Program-made: the position numbers and the translations under genes | Shown here: positions 34,129-43,543 of the stretch, piece by piece | Layout: each line of letters starts with the position of its first letter | Position numbering within the stretch: the first letter of the stretch is position 1 | Notes under the pieces: generated by a model | Told to the model about the DNA's origin: nothing | The model's database searches: none | The model's input: the letters and a program-made list of their open reading frames with translations, nothing else | Assembly: GCA_031367195.1 (NCBI GenBank) | Contig: JANLPL010000250.1 | Coordinates: 1-64,000, forward strand | Source: Roseiarcus sp031367195 | GTDB taxonomy: Bacteria; Pseudomonadota; Alphaproteobacteria; Rhizobiales; Beijerinckiaceae | Reading direction: 5' to 3' | Length of the DNA stretch: 64,000 bases

Positions 34129-34788
34129 ATGGCTGTCGCGATTCACAAGCCGCCGCCTTCGGGCCTGAGCGCCAAGGCGCTGGCGCCGTGGCGAAATATC
34201 CCGGTGTCGATCGCCGTCGATCTTGCGCGCGACATCGGCCAGATCGACCCCGCGATCCGCCCGCTGCGCCCGGCGGGCCAGCAGCCGCCGCTATTCGGCC
34301 GCGCCGTCACCGCTTTGTGCGAGCCGCCCGATTTCGGCGCCGTGCTGCACGCGCTCGACTTCGTCGGCAAGGGCGACGTTTTGGTGATCGCCGCCTATGG
34401 AATGCGCGAATTCGCGATGATTGGCGAAATCCTGTGCGGCCATCTCCACGCCAAGGGCGCGGCGGGCGTCGTCTGCGACGGCGCCATCCGCGACGTGGCT
34501 GTAGTGGCCGGCCTGCCTGATTTCTCCGTATTCACCCGCTGGATCACGCCGCGCGGCCCGACGGCGGCCGAGCGCGGGGCGGTGAATATTCCGGTGATCG
34601 TAGGCGGAACGCTGGTGACGCCGGGCGACCTGATTCTGGGCGACGACGACGGCCTCATCGCGCTGTCGCCGGAGAATGCGCGCGCGAGGCTAGCAGCAGC
34701 GCAGGCCAAAGTCGGCAAGGAGGCGGAGTGGATCGCCGCGCTTGCCTCGGGCAAGAGCGTCAAGGAGGTGTTTGGGCTGAAGAGCTAA
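34129..34788 (+). CDS. RraA-like family protein
   Basis: A 219-residue protein of the RraA/4-hydroxy-4-methyl-2-oxoglutarate aldolase fold. The active-site signature G-V-V-C-D-G-A-I-R-D carries the conserved R-D pair, and P-G-D-L-I-L-G-D-D-D-G carries the metal-ligand D residues. An N-terminal extension of about 45 residues precedes the core. Members either inhibit RNase E or act as pyruvate-releasing aldolases/decarboxylases; without aromatic-degradation genes nearby neither is favoured. It starts 30 bases after the helicase. Confidence 0.75.
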   Translation: MAVAIHKPPPSGLSAKALAPWRNIPVSIAVDLARDIGQIDPAIRPLRPAGQQPPLFGRAVTALCEPPDFGAVLHALDFVGKGDVLVIAAYGMREFAMIGEILCGHLHAKGAAGVVCDGAIRDVAVVAGLPDFSVFTRWITPRGPTAAERGAVNIPVIVGGTLVTPGDLILGDDDGLIALSPENARARLAAAQAKVGKEAEWIAALASGKSVKEVFGLKS

Positions 34789-34950
34789 GGGACACGCCTC
34801 GATCTCGGCTGGGCCCGCCGCCGATCAATCTATAACAACTCGGCCGAACAGATTTTCGACATGCCTGCTATTTGTGTTCTCGACTCCTAAAATCGCTTCT
34901 GCTAGCACTCAATAAGTTCTTGCATCATCTCAGCGAATTTGGGGGGGTAG

Positions 34951-35508
34951 ATGGGGAGCACCGGCACAGCTGTTGCGCGCTTGGCCTTCATGACGGAGTT
35001 GCTGCGTCCGTTGAGGGGCATCGTAGGTCCGCCGGTGCCCATCGTTCCGTTTCACAACTGGGATTACTACTACATCACGCAGAACCTGACTTGGGACCCC
35101 GACACCGCTGACAAGGAAAACTACGAATCTGTGACGGCACCCAGATATTTCGTCACCGATCTCGCCAGCATTCCCGAGCCGTTCTGGTCGGCCTTGCCGC
35201 CGACCGGGCCCTACAGCTATCCCGCGATCATCCACGATTGGATGTATTGGACCCAGCCGCATGCGAGATCGGGCGACGACGACCGCGCCTATGCCGACGG
35301 CGTTCTGAAACTGGCGATGGCGGAGTTGAAGGTTCCGGCTCTGAAGGCGGTCGCGATCTACGAAGCCGTTCGCGCGTTCGGCGCCGGCGCCTGGGCGGGC
35401 AATGCGGATGCGCGCGGGGGGGGCGAGAAGCGGGTGTTGAAGAGAGTGCCGACCGACGCCCGGACGACCTGGGCGGAATGGAAGCAGAACCTCGATAATT
35501 TTGCCTGA
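34951..35508 (+). CDS. DUF1353 protein
   Basis: A 185-residue protein with the DUF1353 core Y-F-V-T-D-L-A-S-I-P (about 68-77) followed by P-A-I-I-H-D-W-M-Y-W (about 92-101). DUF1353 occurs in phage and in chromosomal islands; the conserved D and H-D suggest a metal or catalytic site, but no activity is assigned. The start is ATG 34951, preceded by a run of seven Gs. The 162 bases upstream are A+T-richer than the surroundings and may hold its promoter. It is followed after 26 bases by the caspase gene, so the two are likely one unit. Confidence 0.72.
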   Translation: MGSTGTAVARLAFMTELLRPLRGIVGPPVPIVPFHNWDYYYITQNLTWDPDTADKENYESVTAPRYFVTDLASIPEPFWSALPPTGPYSYPAIIHDWMYWTQPHARSGDDDRAYADGVLKLAMAELKVPALKAVAIYEAVRAFGAGAWAGNADARGGGEKRVLKRVPTDARTTWAEWKQNLDNFA

Positions 35509-35534
35509 ATTCGTTTTCGCGGGGAGGGCCAGGG

Positions 35535-37319
35535 ATGGTCGGCTGGTTCGGGAAATCGCTGGGATCGCGGCGCAAGTTCGCATTGGTGATCGGCAACAGC
35601 GCCTATGCCGGCGACGAACGGCTGCAAAGCCCCGCACGTGACATTGAGGGGGTAAAGAAGGCGCTGGAAGCGCTGGGTTTTGGCGTCACCCATCATCCCG
35701 ATCTCGATGTTGCGGGGCTGAACGATGTCATCCGCAAGGCGGTCGATAACCTCAAGAGCGAGCGTGCGGACGTCGGTCTGTTCTATTATTCCGGCCACGG
35801 GATGCAGATCGCTGGTCGCAATTTTCTTGTGCCCGTGGGTTTCGAAACCTTGAAAGACCCGCACGAAGACGCGCTGATCGATCTTCAGAAGGTGACATAC
35901 GAATTCGCGGAACATTCGGCGACGACGCTTGTCTTCCTTGACGCCTGCCGCACGAGCCCGAATTTTACGGCCAAAAGCCAAGCGATGACAACGAAGGCGA
36001 TGGCGCTTCCCAATTTCGACGCCAAGGGTTTCAGCGTCGATGGCAAGCCGGTGGGGCTGGCGGGAATGCGCTCGAACAACAATTCCTACATCGCATTCGC
36101 CGCCGCGCCGGGGCAGGCCGCGCGCGAGGGCGAGCCCGGTCGGATGAGCCCTTTTACAAACGCTCTCGTCGCGCATATCCGCGCCGTCGATCTGCCGCTC
36201 GACATGATCATGAACCGCGTCAATCACGACGTGTTCGAAACAACCAGGGGCGCGCAGTCGCCTTGGATGAATTCGTCACTTGGTCGGCCGTTCTTCTTCA
36301 CACCGGGATCGTTGCTGATGCTGATGGGCAACCTCATGGCGCTGGCCTCGCTCGGCGCAACGACGGTGATCTACACTCTCGTGCTCGTCGGCGGCGCGCA
36401 ATATGCGACCGGCCTCATCGCCTTTACGCTGGCGCTGATTTCCTTGACCACGCTCCTGCTCGGCGCGCAGCGCGCCTATGGGCGGCTGCGCGGCGTGCGT
36501 CCGGACGCCGTCGTCGACATCCTTTCTCACTTTCTCAGCAGCGCACGCCGTGGCGTGTTCGGCGGTTTCATCGGCGCCATCGGCGCGGCGTTCGCGATTG
36601 GCTGGCCATACATGCGGGCTTGGGAGGAGTCGTGCCGCAGCAAGGTCGTTTGCACGTCGCTCCCCGAAGAGTGGGAGAAGCCCAAGGACTTCGGCGCGTT
36701 GCTGGTCGAATTCGCTGTCGCCTGCTCCCTCGTAGCTATCGTGCTCGGCTTCTGCGCGCTATTCGCCGCCAAGCTCGGTTTCGCCAAAGGACGCTGGCGT
36801 TTCGACCCTCCGCAGTCGTGGACGACCTCACTCCGTCGCGGCGCGCTCGGCGGCGCGGTCGCCGGCGTCCTAGCGGCGCCGCCGCTGACGCTCTATTTCG
36901 GCCGCTTCCTAAGGCCGATCCTATCGCCCGATCTGCTGGCGCCGGGCGGCGTCATTGGGGCTGCGATTCTCGCTTTCGCGATCGTCAACTACGATTTCGA
37001 ACAACTGACCCTGCGACGCGTCATCGCAGGCGTGCTCGGCGCTTTCGGCGGCGTGCTCGGCGGGGCGGTGCTCGGCGGCGCGGTGTTCGGCGTTCTCTAC
37101 AAGCTCGGCGTCGTCGCTTACGTGACCGACGCGATTCAATATGAGTTCTATCATTCGAAGCTGCGCATGATCCCGTGGACGTGGATCTACGGCTTTACCG
37201 CTGGAATCGTGCTCGGCTCCGTTATCGCGCTCGCCGAGGTTCTCACCGAACGGTGGTCGAGCGCAGCCGCGCGCAATGACGACGACGCAGCGCCCGCGTC
37301 AACTCCCTCGCCTGGCTAA
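35535..37319 (+). CDS. Caspase-like (C14) protease with membrane tail
   Basis: A 594-residue protein in two parts. Residues about 13-255 are a caspase/metacaspase domain: F-A-L-V-I-G-N-S-A-Y start, catalytic His88 in Y-Y-S-G-H-G-M and catalytic Cys138 in F-L-D-A-C-R. The remaining 330 residues form about eight predicted membrane helices in pairs (for example 260-315, 385-420 and 490-560), with glycine-rich segments such as G-V-L-G-G-A-V-L-G-G-A. The tail ends in a short charged C-terminus. A caspase anchored by such a tail could cleave or depolarise the membrane on a signal, as proposed for some bacterial defence proteases, but no sensor domain is visible. It is likely co-expressed with DUF1353. 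Confidence 0.8.
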   Translation: MVGWFGKSLGSRRKFALVIGNSAYAGDERLQSPARDIEGVKKALEALGFGVTHHPDLDVAGLNDVIRKAVDNLKSERADVGLFYYSGHGMQIAGRNFLVPVGFETLKDPHEDALIDLQKVTYEFAEHSATTLVFLDACRTSPNFTAKSQAMTTKAMALPNFDAKGFSVDGKPVGLAGMRSNNNSYIAFAAAPGQAAREGEPGRMSPFTNALVAHIRAVDLPLDMIMNRVNHDVFETTRGAQSPWMNSSLGRPFFFTPGSLLMLMGNLMALASLGATTVIYTLVLVGGAQYATGLIAFTLALISLTTLLLGAQRAYGRLRGVRPDAVVDILSHFLSSARRGVFGGFIGAIGAAFAIGWPYMRAWEESCRSKVVCTSLPEEWEKPKDFGALLVEFAVACSLVAIVLGFCALFAAKLGFAKGRWRFDPPQSWTTSLRRGALGGAVAGVLAAPPLTLYFGRFLRPILSPDLLAPGGVIGAAILAFAIVNYDFEQLTLRRVIAGVLGAFGGVLGGAVLGGAVFGVLYKLGVVAYVTDAIQYEFYHSKLRMIPWTWIYGFTAGIVLGSVIALAEVLTERWSSAAARNDDDAAPASTPSPG

Positions 37320-37333
37320 CCAAGAGCCGCCCC

Positions 37334-38936
<1,603 letters not shown>

Positions 38937-38939
38937 GGC

Positions 38940-39824
38940 TCAAGCCTTCTTGTCGTGCTGCGCCGCGATGGCGCCGGCGATGGCGAGCGTGCGTTTGGCC
39001 ATTTGCGCGTGCAACAGTTCGACCATGCGCCCATCGATCTGTAGCACGCCTTTGGCCGCGTTCTCCGGCAGATCGAACGCCGCGATTACGGCCTTTGCGT
39101 GAGCGATCTCGGCCGCCGTAGGGGCAAAAGTCTCGTTGCAAATGTCGATCTGGCTGGGATGGATCAGCGTCTTGCCGTCGAAGCCGAATTCAAGTCCTTG
39201 CAGGCACTCGGCGCGGAACCCGTCGAGATCCTTGATGTCGTTATAGACGCCGTCGATCACGTCGCAACCGTGCGCCCGCGCGGCGGCGACGCAAGTCGCG
39301 AGCCAGGTCGTGAACGCCGCGCGGCCGGGCGTGAGCCGGGCGCGCGTCTCCTTGGCGAGGTCGTTAAGGCCCAGCACCAGCGCCTCCAGCCGCGAGGCGG
39401 GGTCGGCGGCGATCGAGGCGATCGAGGCCGCGTTCAGCATCGCGTTGGGCGTCTCCATCATCGCCCACAGCCGGGTCTTCTCCGGCGCCGAGCGCAACAG
39501 GCGGGCGGCGTGCATCACCGTGCCGGGGCTGTCCACCTTGGGCAGCAGCACCCCGTCCGGCGCCGCTGCGGCGGCGGCCTCAAGATCGGCCTCGCCCCAG
39601 GGCGTGTGCACGCCGTTGACGCGAATCAACAGTTCCCGCCCGCCAAACCCACCTTCCTTCAGCGCGGCGACGATGCGCTCGCGCGCTTCCGGCTTGGCGT
39701 CGGGGGCGACGGAATCCTCGAGATCGAAGATGATCGCGTCGGCCGGCAATTCGCGCGCTTTCGCCAACGCCTTCGGGTTCGATCCGGGCAGATACAGCGC
39801 GCTGCGGCGGGGGCGAGCGACCAT
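38940..39824 (-). CDS. CitE/HpcH-family CoA-ester lyase or thioesterase
   Basis: A 294-residue TIM-barrel protein of the CitE-like family, which cleaves citryl-, malyl- or methylmalyl-CoA or hydrolyses (S)-malyl-CoA. S-A-L-Y-L-P-G-S-N-P opens the barrel, I-I-F-D-L-E-D-S-V-A-P-D carries the metal-binding E/D, V-L-L-P-K-V-D follows, and M-M-E-T-P-N-A holds the second metal Glu. G-K-T-L-I-H-P-S-Q-I is the CoA-binding end. ATG 39824 is chosen for AGGAGA upstream and family alignment. It heads the unit with the class I fumarase, consistent with handling of malate-level C4 acids; lyase versus thioesterase cannot be decided. Confidence 0.82.
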   Translation of the reverse strand: MVARPRRSALYLPGSNPKALAKARELPADAIIFDLEDSVAPDAKPEARERIVAALKEGGFGGRELLIRVNGVHTPWGEADLEAAAAAAPDGVLLPKVDSPGTVMHAARLLRSAPEKTRLWAMMETPNAMLNAASIASIAADPASRLEALVLGLNDLAKETRARLTPGRAAFTTWLATCVAAARAHGCDVIDGVYNDIKDLDGFRAECLQGLEFGFDGKTLIHPSQIDICNETFAPTAAEIAHAKAVIAAFDLPENAAKGVLQIDGRMVELLHAQMAKRTLAIAGAIAAQHDKKA

Positions 39825-39901
39825 GACATTCTCCTGACAATGCCACAGCATAAATTTTGCGGCGCAATATCGCTAGGGGGCGCCGCGAGGGCGTCCGTGC
39901 G

Positions 39902-39935
39902 ACTTTCGCAAGGGCGGCGTCGCACTTTCGCAAGG
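39902..39935. promoter_or_regulatory. Two direct repeats 22 bases apart in divergent control region
   Basis: ACTTTCGCAAGG occurs at 39902-39913 and again at 39924-39935, a 22-base period (about two helical turns), between the divergent CoA-lyase and aldehyde dehydrogenase genes. Helical phasing suggests a dimeric or tandem activator site; no regulator gene is adjacent. Confidence 0.45.
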
Positions 39936-40021
39936 ACGACGTCGCGCCTTGCGCCTCCCATTCCCATTTTCGCTGCGAACAGCTAGGCCATCGGCCTGAA
40001 CCGACCTGCAACGGAGTCCCA

Positions 40022-41527
40022 ATGTCCCTCGCCGCCGAAGCCGCCGACCTGCTCGCCTCGCTCGGGGTGGCGCGCGGCAAATTCGCGGATGGCGCACTCG
40101 CCGTTCGCTCTCCCATCGACGGTTCGCGGATCGGCGCGGTTCACGAAACCGCCGATCCCGCCGCGACCATCGCCCAAGCCGCTGCCGCCTTTCACGTCTG
40201 GCGCAATGTTCCCGCCCCGCGTCGCGGCGAACTCGTGCGGCTGCTGGGGCAGGAGCTGCGCGCGCACAAACACGCGCTCGGGCGGCTGGTCACGCTGGAG
40301 GTCGGCAAAATCGAATCCGAGGGCCTGGGCGAAGTGCAGGAAATGATCGACATCTGCGATTTCGCGGTCGGCCTCTCGCGCCAGCTTTATGGCCTGACCA
40401 TCGCCTCGGAGCGGCCGGACCACAAGCTGAGCGAGCAATGGCATCCCCTCGGCCCGGTCGGCGTGATCTCGGCGTTCAACTTTCCCGTCGCGGTATGGTC
40501 GTGGAACGCGGCGTTGGCCTTGGTCTGCGGCGACAGCGTGATCTGGAAGCCGTCGGAAAAGGCGCCGCTGACCGCGCTGGCGACGCAAGCCATTTTCGAG
40601 TGCGCGGCGCAAAAATTTGGCGACGCGCCGGACGGACTGTCCACGCTGCTGATCGGCGGCGGCGAGGTCGGCGAGGCGTTGGTGGGCGATTCCCGCGTGC
40701 CCCTCGTCTCCGCGACCGGCTCGACGCGGATGGGCCGCGCGGTCGGCGAACGGCTGGCGCGCCGATTCGGGCGCGCTATCCTGGAACTGGGCGGCAACAA
40801 CGCCTCCATCGTCACGCCCTCGGCCGATCTCGATCTCACGCTTCGCGCGGTGGCGTTCGCGGCAATGGGGACAGCGGGCCAGCGCTGCACGAGCCTGCGT
40901 CGCCTGATCGTGCACGAGAGCGTTTATGACGCGCTGATTCCGAAACTGAAAGCGGTTTACGCCCGCATCGCTGTCGGCGATCCCGCCCGCGGCGACGCAT
41001 TGGTTGGACCGCTGATCGACGGCGCCGCGTTCGAGGCGATGCAGCGCGCGCTCGCCGGCGCGCGCGCGGGCGGGGCTGTGGTCCACGGCGGCGAGCGCGT
41101 CGACGTCAACGGTCCCGCCTCGTTTTATGTCCGCCCCGCTCTGGTCGAGGCGCCGTCGCAAATCGGCCCGGTGGTCGAGGAGACGTTTGCGCCGATCCTC
41201 TACGTGCTCAAATACCAAGAACTCGACGAGGCCATTGCGTTGCAGAACGACGTGCCGCAGGGGCTTTCCTCCTCGATCTTCGCCACCGACCTGCGCGACG
41301 TCGAACGTTTCCTGAGTGCGCGCGGCTCGGATTGCGGCATCGCCAATGTCAATATGGGCCCCTCGGGCGCGGAGATCGGCGGCGCGTTCGGCGGCGAGAA
41401 AGAGACGGGCGGCGGGCGCGAAAGCGGCTCGGACGCCTGGAAAGCCTATATGCGCCGCCAGACCAGCGCGGTGAACTACGGCCGCACGCTGCCGCTGGCG
41501 CAGGGGGTCAAGTTCGACGTGGGCTGA
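40022..41527 (+). CDS. ALDH7-type aldehyde dehydrogenase (aminoadipate-semialdehyde/piperideine-6-carboxylate type)
   Basis: A 501-residue NAD-dependent aldehyde dehydrogenase. Catalytic Cys289 lies in G-T-A-G-Q-R-C-T-S, which is specific to the ALDH7 branch (alpha-aminoadipic semialdehyde dehydrogenase, AmaB/Pcd), and the general base Glu255 in L-E-L-G-G-N-N. F-N-F-P-V-A-V-W-S-W-N is the cofactor-binding segment, and P-S-G-A-E-I-G-G-A-F-G-G-E-K is present at the C-terminal end. It may oxidise lysine- or amine-derived semialdehydes, but the context (alcohol dehydrogenase next, C4-acid genes divergent) allows other aldehydes. It starts at ATG 40022 and precedes the alcohol dehydrogenase by 18 bases. 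Confidence 0.87.
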   Translation: MSLAAEAADLLASLGVARGKFADGALAVRSPIDGSRIGAVHETADPAATIAQAAAAFHVWRNVPAPRRGELVRLLGQELRAHKHALGRLVTLEVGKIESEGLGEVQEMIDICDFAVGLSRQLYGLTIASERPDHKLSEQWHPLGPVGVISAFNFPVAVWSWNAALALVCGDSVIWKPSEKAPLTALATQAIFECAAQKFGDAPDGLSTLLIGGGEVGEALVGDSRVPLVSATGSTRMGRAVGERLARRFGRAILELGGNNASIVTPSADLDLTLRAVAFAAMGTAGQRCTSLRRLIVHESVYDALIPKLKAVYARIAVGDPARGDALVGPLIDGAAFEAMQRALAGARAGGAVVHGGERVDVNGPASFYVRPALVEAPSQIGPVVEETFAPILYVLKYQELDEAIALQNDVPQGLSSSIFATDLRDVERFLSARGSDCGIANVNMGPSGAEIGGAFGGEKETGGGRESGSDAWKAYMRRQTSAVNYGRTLPLAQGVKFDVG

Positions 41528-41545
41528 TTAGGCCGGAGAGATGCG

Positions 41546-42703
41546 ATGAAGTCCTTCACCTTCAACACCAGCGCCAACATCCAGTTCGGCCCGGGTTGTC
41601 TCGCCCGGCTCGGCGCGCTCGCGCGCGAGCGGCTGGGCGGGCGCGTGCTGCTCGTCACCGACCCCGGCATGATGGCGACCGGCATCGTCGAGCGAGCGCT
41701 CGGGTTTTTGCACGAGGCCGGCGTCGAGACGAGCGTGTTCGCCGATGTCGTCGCCGACCCGCCTACAGCCATGATCCTGAGCGCGGTGGAGGCGGCCGCG
41801 ACCATGGGCGCGACCGGGATTGTCGGACTCGGCGGCGGCTCGTCGCTGGATACGGCCAAGCTGGTCGCGCTGCTCGCGCCCGGACGCGAGACGCTGGCGC
41901 AAGTGTTCGGCGTCGGTAACGCCAAGGGGCCGCGCCTGCCGCTGATCCTGGCGCCGACGACGGCCGGCACGGGATCGGAAGTGACGCCGATCTCGATCGT
42001 GACCACGGGCGAAAACGAGAAAATGGGCGTCGTCTCGCCCGTCATCCTGCCCGACGTGGCGCTGCTCGATCCCGAACTGACGCTCGGCCTGCCGCCGCAC
42101 GTGACGGCGGCGACCGGGATCGACGCCATGGTCCACGCCATCGAGGCCTATGCCTCGATGAGCGCCAACAACAATCCGATCTCGCGCCTCCTCGCCACGC
42201 AGGCGCTGACCCTGCTCGGCGGCGCGATCGAAACGGCGGTTCAAAGGGGCGCCGACATCGAGGCGCGCTCGGCGATGCTGCTGGGTTCGATGCTGGCGGG
42301 ACAGGCGTTCGCCAATTCCCCGGTCGCGGCGGTGCATGCGCTGGCCTATCCGCTCGGCGGCCATTTCCACATCCCGCACGGCCTGTCGAACGCGCTCGTA
42401 TTGCCGCATGTGCTGCGCTTCAACTGCAAGACGGCGCCGCAGCCTTATGTCGAGATGGCGCCGTTCGCTTTCCCCGCTCTCGCCGCGCTCGAAGGCCAGG
42501 CGCGCGCGGAAGGTTTCTGCGACGCGTTGCAGGAGCTTTCGCGCAAATGCGGTCTGCCGCAGCGCCTGCGCGACGTCGAGGTGCCGGAGACGGTTCTGCC
42601 GCGACTCGCGCGCGACGCGATGAACCAGACGCGGCTGCTGCCCAACAACCCGCGCCCGGTGAGCGAGGCCGACGCGCTGGCCATCTACCAAAGGGCGTGG
42701 TGA
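41546..42703 (+). CDS. Iron-containing alcohol dehydrogenase
   Basis: A 385-residue group III (Fe-ADH) alcohol dehydrogenase. The NAD-binding segment is G-L-G-G-G-S-S-L-D-T-A-K, with T-T-A-G-T-G-S-E-V-T next. The metal site includes D in A-T-G-I-D-A-M-V-H and the histidines of V-A-A-V-H-A-L-A-Y-P-L-G-G-H-F-H-I-P-H-G. It is preceded by GGAGAG and follows the aldehyde dehydrogenase on the same transcript, so the pair could oxidise an alcohol via its aldehyde to an acid. Substrate unknown. Confidence 0.88.
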   Translation: MKSFTFNTSANIQFGPGCLARLGALARERLGGRVLLVTDPGMMATGIVERALGFLHEAGVETSVFADVVADPPTAMILSAVEAAATMGATGIVGLGGGSSLDTAKLVALLAPGRETLAQVFGVGNAKGPRLPLILAPTTAGTGSEVTPISIVTTGENEKMGVVSPVILPDVALLDPELTLGLPPHVTAATGIDAMVHAIEAYASMSANNNPISRLLATQALTLLGGAIETAVQRGADIEARSAMLLGSMLAGQAFANSPVAAVHALAYPLGGHFHIPHGLSNALVLPHVLRFNCKTAPQPYVEMAPFAFPALAALEGQARAEGFCDALQELSRKCGLPQRLRDVEVPETVLPRLARDAMNQTRLLPNNPRPVSEADALAIYQRAW

Positions 42704-42710
42704 GGTCTGC

Positions 42711-43466
42711 TTAGCCCACAGCCCGGCGCGGCGCGGTCGATCCGTCCGCCTGCGTCGCGGACATGAACTGGACGATCATGTCGGCGGCCGGGCAGCTCAT
42801 CGGCAAAGCGTTGAGGCGGGGCGTGTCGGCGCCCAGGTTTTGGCTGAGCGCTGCGGGATAGCCCTGGCTCCAGCTTAGCCCCGCCTCGCTCGGGTCGACA
42901 TGGCGCGACATCCAGCCAGGCATCGCTTGCTGAACGGCGGCCAGCGCGGCGTTTACGCCGCGCATGATGTCGGTCAGCATTTCCGCGCGCTGCTCTTTCG
43001 CCCGCAACGCCTCGCCGGTCGGAACAATAGACCCAATCCAAGCCCTCATCATATGCGCGTGCAGGAGCGCGCGCGGAATCTGTCGCAACACCCGTTCGGC
43101 GGCGGGCCGCGATCCGGCGGTCTCCAGCAGATATGCGGCGCCGAGGATCATGAACAACTGAAACTGTGGCGAATAGCGATAGGTCCGGAAATCCTGGGTC
43201 AGACCCAGGGTCACGAACTTGCGGGAGCCTTCGGCGCCATAGACGACGCTGTCGGCCAAAGTCGAACTGACATCGGCGGGCGGGGCGCCGGGCAGGGCGA
43301 GCTTGCCGCCGTTTTTGCCGGCCTGCTCCAGAGCGCGCGAGAAAAGCAGTATGGCCGCGTTGAGCGCGGCGTCGATTTTGTCCACCGGCTCCCAGGAGGG
43401 AGCCCTCGGCGGTGCGGGGGCTGCGGGCGGCTTCCCCGGGAACAAACGCTTGAATACGCCAAACAC
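42711..43466 (-). CDS. Conserved-looking protein of unknown function
   Basis: A protein of about 251 residues with no family I recognise. It has a proline/alanine-rich N-terminal linker (about 10-30) after a basic F-K-R-L-F-P segment, then a mostly helical body. The C-terminal half contains M-P-G-W-M-S-R-H-V-D-P. There is no clear signal peptide or membrane helix. No ATG is available: GTG 43466 or TTG 43481 are the candidate starts. It converges on the alcohol dehydrogenase, seven bases away, and lies downstream of the SUMT fusion on the same strand. Confidence 0.55.
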   Translation of the reverse strand: MFGVFKRLFPGKPPAAPAPPRAPSWEPVDKIDAALNAAILLFSRALEQAGKNGGKLALPGAPPADVSSTLADSVVYGAEGSRKFVTLGLTQDFRTYRYSPQFQLFMILGAAYLLETAGSRPAAERVLRQIPRALLHAHMMRAWIGSIVPTGEALRAKEQRAEMLTDIMRGVNAALAAVQQAMPGWMSRHVDPSEAGLSWSQGYPAALSQNLGADTPRLNALPMSCPAADMIVQFMSATQADGSTAPRRAVG

Positions 43467-43543
43467 GCGAGACCCCCGCAACCGGTCGATGGCGGCAATG
43501 TTACGCGCTCTCGGCTAACCCTAAGTAAATCCGGCTTCCCCTC

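Noticed and set aside
39899..39938. Repeats between the CoA lyase and ALDH7 genes considered as a small CRISPR
   Set aside because: Only two copies of a 12-mer with a 10-base gap; far too short for an array and better explained as a regulatory site.
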